Assembly: GCA_029721435.1 (NCBI GenBank)
Contig: CM056573.1
Span: 125,637,447-125,701,446, forward strand
DNA: 64,000 bases
Reading direction: 5' to 3'
DNA from: Gymnothorax reevesii
Lineage: Eukaryota > Chordata > Actinopteri > Anguilliformes > Muraenidae
The position numbers and the translations under genes are program-made. Below, piece by piece: positions 55,356 to 64,000 of this stretch (position 1 is its first letter; every line of letters starts with the position of its first letter). The notes under the pieces were generated by a model. The model was given only the letters and a program-made list of their open reading frames with translations, was not told the DNA's origin and searched no databases.

Positions 55356-55898
55356 CAGGGGCATAATTTTAACTGGCAGTTGGGGGGGATGGAGACACGG
55401 CCTTTATGACAATTAGCCCTGGCCAGTTCTCAATCATTTTCCTTCATCGACGCGTTTTCCAATTATCGTAATTGGCAACTGAAGACACGGTTCCTGCCCA
55501 TATGCGATTTAACTCTACTCTTTAGGCCTAAGTATTAATGCAACACTGAACTTTTTGCAGCCCATAATGAACAGGTGCTGCTTGTTCTCTCCGATTAACT
55601 AGGACGTCAATCGGTCATCGGGATGCGCATTTGCTGTGTTTAAATCAACGTTATTCAAAATCGCTTACCTGTCGACTCACAGGCAAGCAGTAAATTAATT
55701 TTCTGAACTTAATTTACCCGACCATATCATCGCTGGATGCTGTTAGATCGCACATGGAGATGAACCGTGTCTTCAGTTGCCAATTACTATAATTGGAAAA
55801 CGCGTCAATCATGGAAAATGATTGAGAACTTGCCAGGACTAACTGTCATAAAGGCCGTGTTTCCGTCCCCCCCAACTCCCGTTAAAATTACGCCTCTG
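55356..55898. mobile_element. Long-TIR hAT-like MITE (543 bp)
   Basis: Starts CAGGGGCATAATTTTAAC and ends GTTAAAATTACGCCTCTG. CTGCTTGT lies at 55348-55355 and 55899-55906. The inverted arms run about 150 bp and share text with the element at 40174 (GACAATTAG, CAATCATTTTCCTT, CGTTTTCCAATTATCG, GACACGGTT). Confidence 0.92.
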
Positions 55899-55906
55899 CT
55901 GCTTGT

Positions 55907-56141
55907 CCTTGCTTAGAATTCTAGCAGCTAGAATTCTAAGCTGGTTTAAGATGGTCTGAGCTGTGTCCTTAGCTGGTCATAGCTGGTGTAGCTAGTCTCT
56001 AGCTTGATGAAGGTGGTCAAAGCTGGTTAAGCTGGTATTTTCAGCTGAAGTCAGCTGGTGAAGGGCTGGTCGACCAGCTAAAACTGTCCAAAACACAGCT
56101 TAACCCAGCCTGAGCAGCCTAGGCTGGTTTTTTCAGCAGGG
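55907..56141. repeat. AGCTGGT-rich dispersed repeat
   Basis: Many imperfect AGCTGGT copies from CTAAGCTGGTTTAAGATGG to CTAGGCTGGTTTTTTCAGCA. This is a very common type of fish repeat, probably a non-autonomous DNA element with CCAGCT/AGCTGG inverted halves. Confidence 0.75.
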
Positions 56142-56465
56142 CAGTGGCGTTGCCAGTGGGGGTGCTAAGACATGTCCCTTTTTGACTGCAGTTAGTAGTT
56201 CTCAATGATTTTCCTTTATTGACGCATTTTCCAATTATGGTAATTGACGACCGCAGACGCAGTTTCTCTTTATATGCGATCTTACAGTGATTAAATCATG
56301 GACTAAATTCAGTACAGTTGCGGAACAAGAACAGAGAATTGGGTTGCACAAAAAATCCGTTTAAAACAATTATTAGTCCTGACCTGTTCTCAGTCATTTT
56401 CATAATTACCAGAAGGTTCACTCCGAGAGCACTCCACAGTTAACAGGTGCTGCTTGTTCTCCCTG
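56142..56465 (+). mobile_element. Long-TIR MITE relative, 5' part only
   Basis: Starts CAGTGGCGTTGCCAGTGG and shares consecutive phrases with the 40174 element (CGCATTTTCCAATTAT, TCCGTTTAAAACA, TTAGTCCTGACCTGT, CGAGAGCACTCCACAGTTAA). Homology stops at GTTCTCCCTGATTA, about 56468, so the right half is missing. Confidence 0.75.
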
Positions 56466-56469
56466 ATTA

Positions 56470-57892
56470 GAAACATATATTTGAAATATACAAGACATGT
56501 TGTTTTAGGCTCGGTTCCCGTTCGCCTTCCCACTTTGTTTCCACATCATTACTCCAAAACCATTGGCATCATCTTAACAAAACTTTGCACACTTACTACT
56601 CAGGTCCTGAAGTGGTGCCTTTTGGTATGTGCCTATCTGTCCTTCTGGACATAATCAATTTTTGTCGAGAGCATAACGTCAACACCGTTTGCATATTGTG
56701 AACCAAACTTTGCATACTTGCTCCCCATGTCCTGCAGTAGTGCCTTTTCATATGTGCCTGTCTGTCCATCTGTCCGTCTGTGCAGTGGGTTAGGCAGGGA
56801 AGGGAGCCGGGGGGTCATTGCTTTTTTTTTTTTTTACAAGTAAAAACAAATTCTAGTTTCTAAAGTGCCTCTCGCTGGCTATCCGGGCACTGGGAAGTTT
56901 CATTCAGAGTAATCACATATTTGAGTTTCCTCCACCTTCATTCTGTGTATTCCAGGTTTGAATCTTAGGGCTCTAATTTCTTTGTGCAGTGCAGGGTGGC
57001 GCAGTGTGGCGTAGTGTGGCGCAGCCCACGCAGTGGCAATTTTGTCCAGTGCAGCCTGCGCAATGGTAATTTTGCATGGTGCAAAACCGTGTGCAGCCAC
57101 TTTGGCAATTTGGTAGATGGACTTGCGCCGAGATGAGTGTGGCAGCGTAGTAGGGGGAGGTGTCACATATTCATCATGACGCAGTGACAGTTTTGTCGAA
57201 AAAGTCTCCGCTGAAGTTGCCCAGGAAGCTCGCCAGCTCCAACCTGGTTTACTTTCTGTGCAGTGGTAATTTGGTCGACCGGAGCACACATCAACAAAAC
57301 CTCACAGGCAGGTTTACCAAAATGTCAGACACATTCAAATGCAATAAATAATTACAGCAAGCACTATTTAATGTAACTATCTGAATCAGGACATCAATTA
57401 TAGTATCTATATGTCAGATCAAAGGCGGTTGGCACGCGTAATGGAAACTCGACCTGGCTGAATCAATTCAGCTGAATCTGTGATGCAAACTAACGACTTC
57501 ACATCTTTCTCAGCCAACCACAAAATGCCTAAATGCTTGCGTTCTATGCTCAGTAAAGCCGCTTGAACACTGGACGCAAAACAAATTTTTTGCACGACTG
57601 ATTACAGTCAAAGTGAATGCAAAGACGTGAATACACGCGTCTGTTTATTCGTCTGTTTTCTTCCATTGAAGATAGACAACAGTCTTTATTCAGTCTCTCT
57701 TTTGAAAATAAGTCAGATTCACGCTTTATTTCCACACCAGAGATAAAACAGTGCTTGTAGTCAGTGACCAAAACAATTCCATGACCATTGACGTTGTGAA
57801 TTAAATATCGCATGCACGATCAAGACTGTCCGACGCAAAATGCAAAATACTACATGTTCGGCTGCCAGCAAAAAGTAAAAGTGTTTATATGA
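56470..57892. other. Mixed repeats, class unknown
   Basis: 56560-56770 contains a doubled phrase (AACTTTGCACACTTACTACT at 56580; AACTTTGCATACTTGCTCCC at 56704), a tandem unit of about 124 bp. 56985-57290 has GTGGCGCAGTGTGGCG-type short repeats. 57550-57640 (CTTGAACACTGGACGC, GCACGACTGATTACAGTCAA) is a second copy of text at 62158-62215 inside the iteron-armed element. Confidence 0.5.
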
Positions 57893-58047
57893 GAACAGAT
57901 TTATAACAAAATAAAGAATAAAAATATATCATCAACATACAGAACATCCAAAAAAGATGGCCCGCACATAAATAAATGGCAGTGTTCGTTGGATGTTCTG
58001 TTGTTAAAATGTTTCTTTTTATTCTTTATTTCGTTATCAATCTGTTC
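57893..58047. repeat. Large imperfect inverted repeat (59-bp arms, 37-bp loop)
   Basis: GAACAGATTTATAACAAAAT and AAAGAATAAAAATATAT through AGAACATCCAA (57893-57951) pair with TTGGATGTTCTGTTGTTAAA through AACAATCTGTTC-like text ending at 58047. It lies just 3' of the hAT transposase gene (minus strand), so it could be its 3' flank or a separate foldback MITE. Confidence 0.85.
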
Positions 58048-58181
58048 AAATCGTCCTCTCTTTTTTTTTTTTTTGTCTGTCAGGCCCAGAATATTTTGTA
58101 TGTAATGTTTGAAAGGTATTGCACATTGCCGCCCCCCCCCCTACTTCCCACCCCCACGCCCACCTACCGTTCCTAAGGATC

Positions 58182-60864
58182 CTACAAAGGTTTCTTTCTG
58201 CTCTTTCTTCTTGCAAAGTCGTCCACTAACTCATCAAAGTTGAGCTGTCGAACAAACTCTGATTCTATTGCTAGAAGGGAGAGTGAATTCCACCAATTTT
58301 GGCACATTTTCATCCTGAGCTCATTTTTAATTTGAGCCAGTCTGGAGAATGACTGTTCCCCTTCACAGTTTGTTATTGGCAGGGTTAAAAAACAGTCTGA
58401 GTGCTATGTAAACATTCGGGAAAGTGGAATGTAAATCCAAATTTACCATGGTCTTTAGCATTGTATTTGGGCATTTTTGTTCTTCTGAAATGAATGATTT
58501 GTACTGAACAAGTTCATCTGCCAAGCTCATGATCAGATCAGTGGGATATGCTGCAGCAAGAGATTCGGCCCTTAAAGTGAGCTCACTGTTGGAAATATTA
58601 TCAGGCATGAAGAGAACATGAAAAAGATTGGTCAAGTGTGTGTATGCAGTTAACTGATGGTTAAGACAGGACACAAGTTTGTCAGTTAGAACATTGAACG
58701 TTTCAATCCGAAACTTTTCTTTTCCACTAAATTCAACACCTGGCTCTGCACTTTCATCAGCCACACATTTGCGCTTCTTTGTGCGCTGGAGGTCATGTCT
58801 GTAGTCTTGGGAGACTGAATCGATAACATTTAAAGCTGATCCTTCAGAAAAGGCAAAATTGTCTCTCTGTGCAGCCACAAAGGCACGAATTGAAAGGAGA
58901 AGCTGTGTAGCTGTGTGTATGTCAATGTCATGTTTCTGCAACAGCAGGCTCGTGGCTTGGAACCGCTGCAGTATTGTATCCCAAAAGTGTGCCATGAAAG
59001 CTATCTCTAGGGTGTCTGGCTTGCCACAGAGTGCAGAGGCCTTGCTTCTAGTTTCACGTTTCTCCTGTGAATCTTTGGAAATATTTTTCAATGCCTCCCT
59101 CAATTGTGCATAATATTTCCAAAGAGCCTTTGTTGATTCAGCTCTTGAACTCCAGCAAGTACCTGACAAAGATTTCAGTGTAAGTTTCACATCTGGATCA
59201 CGGAACACCTTTCCCCACCTGTGTGTTGACGAGGCACAAAATGTGTACATTGATTGCAGAAAGTCAAAGAAACAGCCACCTTCTGGGCTACTGTCAACAG
59301 TATTGACACCGACTAAATTCAATGAATGTGCTGCACAGGGGACATAACAAATCAATGGGTTTATTCGTTTCAGATGAGCTTGGACTCCATTGTACTTTCC
59401 TGACATATTACTTGCATTGTCATAAGACTGGCCTCGACAGTTAGTTAAGTCTAGGCCCATGTTTTCCACCACTGAAACAACACACTCAGCCAAACTAATC
59501 CCACTATGATTTTCAACAGGCTCAAAAGCCAGAAAACGCTCAACTACTTCTCCACCATTATTTACAAACCCGAAAATAAAAGTCAGTTCCACATGAGCAA
59601 GGTCTGGAGTGGAGTCAACGATAACAGAGGAGTATTTGGCCTCTTTAATCTCGCTGATAATTGCTTCCTTTGTTCTTTCTCCCATTAAGTGAATAAATTC
59701 CTCACAGATTGTGGATGAGAGGTAGGACACAGAGCCTTTGCCCTTGCCTCCAAACCCTTGGAGATGGTCAGCTAGAAAAGTTTCAAAATTGGCCAACATT
59801 TCAACAATGCCTAAGAAATTACCATTGTGAGGTGATCCCAACCGCTCATCATCTCCCCTGAGAGCAAGGCCCCTCTCCCCCAAAAACTTAATTACAGCAA
59901 CAACTCTTTTCAAAACTTCCCGCCAGTATTGCCTCTCTGCATCAATATGTTTGACAAGATCAGAATCAACTCTTCCTGTGTTTTTGGAGCGACTGTGTAT
60001 TTGCTAACATGCAAGCCCTATGCTCCTCACTCCTCTCATGCTCACCGATACGCTCAGAATGTTTCCAATCAGAAAACCCGTGGACACACGCATTGTGCTT
60101 ACTTGAAAACAGTTTGCAAGCAAAACAAAAGATGCAACCAGATGAAGGGGAGTAAAGTAGCCACTGCCTAGTCACAGACTGACCATAAGGTAGAGAGCAT
60201 TTGATTAAGGCATTTGTGAAACTCCTAGTGATGACCCCCATGGTCCTATCCCTTCTTGAGGCAGGGTACTTTTCACTTTGCTTTTGAAAAGCAGCCGCTC
60301 CTCTACTAACCAGAATCGACTTGACCTGTTCAGTAATGGCACTTGGCCACAAAGCAGGGTCATTAACCATTTCACACCAGGAGTTTGAGCCCCTAGCTCC
60401 TAATGTGATACTGGTCTCAGTGTACCCCTCCTGATTTGACGAGACTTTCTCTGGCAATGCCTGGTCTGACTGTGAGTCTCCTGTCCTAAGAGTGCACGAG
60501 TCTTTAATGGTTGTGGTATTTAGCCATAAAGCCTCAATAAGAGGTTCATGACGGGAGTTGATGTCCCCAGCTTCTGGTGTGAAACTGGGCTCCATGCAAT
60601 CCTCCTCACTTGGAAAGATTTTCTAAGGTGATGCCTGGCCTGAGCCTGACAGGCCGGGTCTACGCTTGATTGGGTCTGCGAGGGCTCCGGTATGATCACA
60701 CCAGTGGTGATCTCTTCATTGCTGCAACTCGGGCTACTGATGACATTATCAATATTTGAATCTTGAGGCTTGTCAAAAAAGTTAGAAATCAAAGGCACAT
60801 TTAAAAAAAAATCGGCCAGCTTTTCCGCCCAATTTTTTTTTGGCTTTTCGTTTTGAAGCCCCAC
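58182..60864 (-). pseudogene. hAT transposase, ZMYM1/TTF type, nearly complete
   Basis: The likely start is ATG 60864. The first frame to about 60600 is a disordered N-terminus. The second (60595-59966) has a TTF-type zinc finger: RQWLLYSPSSGCIFCFACKL, then GFSDWKHSERIGEHERSEEH. The third (59913-58363, 516 codons) is the catalytic part. It reads VIVDSTPDLAHVELTFIFG (first catalytic Asp region), QSYDNASNMSGKYNG (second Asp) and CAAHSLNLVG. The last frame (to TAG 58182) has CEGEQSFSRLAQIKNELRMK, the Glu-bearing hAT C-terminal motif, and RQLNFDELVDDFARRKSRKK. Three frameshifts (near 60600, 59960 and 58380, the last in a T-run) inactivate it. A ~180-bp internal duplication lies in the N-terminal part. 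Confidence 0.9.
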
Positions 60865-60896
60865 TTTTTTGTTTTCAATTCATACTACCGATTCTA

Positions 60897-63073
60897 TATG
60901 GAGGGTGATTTGTGCCATAATTAAATACAATACACACATTGAAATACAATGCACTTATTGAAATACAATACACATATCGAAAATACAATACATGCCTCGA
61001 AATACAATACACACCTTAAAAATACAATACATGTGTAACAATAAATGCAATACTACAGTGATTTCTTTTTCAATGTCTATCAGGAATATTCATGCCAAAA
61101 TGAATGCATATCACACCTCGAAATGCAATACATACCTTGAAAATACAATACAAATGTAACAATAAATACAATACAAAAATGCTTTGTTTTTCAATGTCGG
61201 TCAGGAATATTTGTGCCAAAATTAAAACAATACAACCGTATTGTTTTTCAAGTTGTGTATTGTATTTCAATGTGTGAATTGTATTTCAATGTGTGCATTG
61301 TATTTCAATGAGTGCATTGTATTTCCATGAGTGCATTGTATTTCCATGTGGGGTTTTGGCACTATGTAAATTTTAGTCAATGAGCTCCGACCAATTAATA
61401 TGATTGGACGAGGCTTTCCATAGAGTGCCTAAGTCACGCCCAGTTGGTACTCTGATGTATACGATGGTCTGGGTGAATACACTTGTCTGATTGGCTGGCA
61501 GGTGTTAATTAAAACCGTGAAACCGCACAGATGGTTCTGCTACATTAGTTTCACCGTTCGAAGTGGGAAATTCATCCGCTATCAACCGATAACCATAGCA
61601 ACGTAAGAGCACTGGCATTTGGCTAGGTATAACAGAAACCATTTATCTCCAGGGGACTGTTTCAATAAACTTTACTTGTCTGACCGAGTCAGACCATCAG
61701 TCGAGTGAAAAGTCGGTCCTTCGACAGACGATGTCCGTCAGGTGTTTAAATAAAACAAAAGTAGGATGTCCGACCATGGTCCGACGGTTCATCACTGTTC
61801 GTTCGAAGTTGCGTGAGAGTTTACACCTCAGCGATGCACTGCTTCGCTATTTGACGTTCAAATATTCGAAATAAGTAAACGTTAAATGAAATAAGAAAAA
61901 AAAACCCGATTTTGATTACGTAGATCATTAACTTCTATTCAGACATAAATTAACGGCGCACATCGCCGTACGATGTCACATAACGTTGGGTATCATTTTC
62001 AGTAGGCTGTTAACTGAATACAGTCCAGCTAATTAAAAGCAGTCTTTGCTCATTGTGCACTCTGTGCTAAAACAAAACAAAGCTATTCAACACACAAGAG
62101 ACATTAAAACATTCCTATCGTCACAATCGCTCATTTTACAGATTTGAGTTAAGCTGCTTTCACACTGGACGAAAAACGAATTTTTCGCACGACAGATTAT
62201 TCAAAGTCAATGCAAAGACACGATATCGTCCTGCGGGGGCGGTTAACGATAGGTGCTGCAGGGATAATGACCGTAAAAATTAAAGTAGCGAAGTAATCAC
62301 CTTTTATTCATTGAACAACAGTAACTGTGTACAGTTAAAAAGGAAGCTAACATATCCACTTCATGTGTCAGCGACTGCAGACAGTTCGCTGACTACGTGC
62401 TCTGACAACAGACTGATTTCAGCTCGCTATCTCTACGGAAACCATTATTTGTAGGCTTGTTGGTCCAAATAAATCCGCCGGCCAGCGTGGGCGCCTGGCC
62501 AATCCTGGCCACGCAGGGCGTATCTAGCCAAGAACCAGCCTACATCGTGCCAAAACTGCATATCGAAATACAATACTGCATATCGAAATACAATACAAGG
62601 TGTATTGTATTTCATTGCGAAGCTTTTGGCACAGAGCTCGAAATACAATACATGCCTCGAAAATACAATACATGAGTAACAGTAAATACAATACAAACAT
62701 AATTTGTTTTTCAGTGTCGGTCAGGATTATTCATGACAAAATTAAATACAATGCACACATTGAAATACAATACATGTATTGAGAATACAATACACATCTC
62801 GAAAATACAATGCAGTTGTATTGTTTTAATTTTGGCACAAATATTCCTGACACACATAGAAAAACAAAGCATTTTTGTATTGTATTGACTGTTACACATG
62901 TATTGTATTTTCAATATATGTATTGTGTTTTCAAGATGTGTATTGTATTTAAGCATTTTTGTATTGTATTTATTACTACACATGTATTTTCAAGATGTGT
63001 ATTGCATTTCAATAAGTGCATTGTATTTCAATGTGTGCATTGTATTTAATTATGGCACAAATCACCCTCCATA
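60897..63073. mobile_element. Iteron-armed inverted-repeat element (2177 bp), class unknown
   Basis: The left end TATGGAGGGTGATTTGTGCC (60897) is exactly mirrored at the right end (63073). ATTCTA at 60891-60896 and 63074-63079 is a 6-bp duplication. Each arm (about 0.5 kb) is packed with AAATACAATAC motifs. In the left arm they start at 60923, 60942, 60961, 60981, 61000 and 61020, that is every 19-20 bp. A second phrase, GTCAGGAATATT followed by GCCAAAAT, recurs in both arms. The core (61380-62555) has no protein. It sits 33 bp upstream of the hAT start codon. Confidence 0.88.
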
Positions 63074-63079
63074 ATTCTA

Positions 63080-64000
63080 AGTGTAATATTTGAGTGTTAT
63101 ATCTATTGGATTCTCCGGAGGACTTTCACAACTGATTGTAATAATATAACAATAATATAATACAGTATAAACGAGTACCCACAATACAATACAAGGCAAC
63201 AAGGCTTAAAAAAGGGCGTTGGAAATGCTTATGCCTTTTACAAAGGCTTTGAGTCTTTGAAGGTGCAGAGTTGTTTCTAATGATATAATATAATATAAAT
63301 GGATATAAGCCTTTAAAAAGGCTGTTGCATGTTAAACTGCTGAACAAGTCAGGTTGGACAGGTTGAATACTAAGCAAGTTGTCAAGCTGAAAGGTCAGGT
63401 TCTGAGGAGTAGTGAAGCAGGGCGCTATATATAGAGAGAGCCCAAGTCTCCGCCCCTTCATTCAGTCCAATGGAAAATCGATATTGGAATTCCACTTTGA
63501 CTTCCAAATTTGTTCACTGAAAGTAGCCCTTACAATGGCTTTAAGTCTTAAGGTACACTATTATTACAATAGAATACAATAGAATACAATATAATATAAT
63601 GTAAATGTCAATGAGCTTTTTAATAGGGTGTTGGATGCTAAATCTGATGCTAGAGTCTAGGAAAGGTTTTAATGTAAGAGTGTTGTTAGGAGTTTCGATA
63701 AATGGATTTATCAATATTGGATTTTCACTTAAACTCCCAAAATTTCCGCTATGTGAGGAGTTTCGATAAAAGCAATGCCAAGTGTAATGTGGGAGTGTTG
63801 TAACGATATTGGATTTTTACTTGCACTTTACTTTGTTGGCATTTGTGTGTACAGTACACCCATTTACGGTGGGGACATATGGAAGCGAAATCTGCAAAGT
63901 GAAGCGGGGCGAAACTCAGTGTTCTGAAGGTGAATATCTACCACTCTACTACTCTCCTCGAAGATAACTATAGGTTATAATGACACGTGAATCTGCTGTG
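63080..64000. other. Unassigned sequence to window end
   Basis: AT-rich with AATATAATATAA-type short repeats (63140-63300, 63560-63600) and a GCTATATATAGAGAGAGCC palindrome-like patch at 63423. CAGTACACCCATTTACGG at 63852 might be a transposon terminus cut by the window edge. Nothing else was recognised. Confidence 0.4.

Noticed and set aside
58182..60864. Host ZMYM-type gene rather than a transposon
   Set aside because: Single-exon layout, three frameshifts and a repeat-rich setting fit a transposon copy. I could not find its termini, so domestication is not formally excluded.
60897..63073. Polinton, because of the 6-bp duplication
   Set aside because: Polinton ends start with AG and the elements are much longer with many genes. 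Here the ends are TATGGAGG with no coding capacity.
63423..63440. TATA box of a promoter (GCTATATATAG)
   Set aside because: Isolated AT-rich motif with no transcript evidence or gene downstream.
1..64000. tRNA, rRNA or snRNA genes
   Set aside because: The only tRNA-like text is the worn A/B box pair in the SINE at 28622. No cloverleaf or rRNA segment was seen by eye.

Overview
The window looks like a stretch of a ray-finned fish (teleost-type) nuclear genome. The evidence is the repeat content: many Tc1-like elements, fish-type hAT elements, chromodomain Gypsy retrotransposons, L1-type and jockey/L2-type LINEs, a tRNA-derived SINE, and abundant TG/CA/CT microsatellites. There is no operon structure, and I find no intact host protein-coding gene, rRNA or tRNA gene. 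Almost every recognisable protein is a transposase, integrase, reverse transcriptase, or a Gag/ORF1 fragment, and nearly all are broken by stops or frameshifts. I cannot name the species.

Layout. 1-1.5 kb: 3' part of a PIF/Harbinger transposon. 2.6-2.9 kb: TG-flanked dispersed repeat. 3.4-6.0 kb: no coding signal. 6.2-8.0 kb: a dead Tc1 element carrying a nested insertion. 8.2-10.9 kb: remains of an L1-type LINE (ORF1 and endonuclease) split by a large microsatellite. 11.2-12.7 kb: a second Tc1-like element interrupted by a hAT-type MITE. 13.1-14.7 kb: a complete Tc1 copy with TA target duplications and three in-frame stops. 16.2-16.7 kb: a TTAA-flanked MITE. 18.1-19.5 kb: a 25-bp minisatellite with 50-, 125- and 150-bp higher-order repeats.

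20.5-26.3 kb: a hAT MITE, then a repeat built from ~0.9-kb tandem units, then a 169-bp tandem repeat split by a ZMYM1-like hAT copy. 28.2-29.6 kb: unique-looking AT-rich sequence and a SINE. 30.25-34.28 kb: a 4-kb hAT element that appears to keep spliced N-terminal transposase exons. 34.7-38.2 kb and 39.3-42.6 kb: two related Gypsy chromovirus-type elements. The first contains an inverted pol segment. The second is complete at both ends, internally deleted, and carries a hAT-type insertion in gag.

43.6-46.9 kb: three more Tc1-like copies. 47.9-48.2 kb: a THAP zinc-finger remnant. 48.8-52.0 kb: a jockey/L2-group LINE on the minus strand. 54.3-55.1 kb: a second L1 ORF1. 55.4-56.5 kb: two relatives of the long-TIR hAT-like MITE. 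58.2-60.9 kb: a nearly complete ZMYM1/TTF-type hAT transposase. 60.9-63.1 kb: a 2.2-kb element with long inverted arms built of ~19-20-bp iterons and 6-bp flanking duplications.

These pieces form no pathway together. The window is a record of nested insertions, and target-site duplications allow several events to be ordered. The best candidates for something undescribed are the iteron-armed element at 60897-63073, the long-TIR MITE family with 8-bp duplications (three copies), and the intron-containing hAT at 30254-34281. Non-repetitive islands (about 4.4-5.4, 15.8-16.0, 17.3-17.7 and 28.3-29.5 kb) could be conserved noncoding elements, but that cannot be decided from one sequence.
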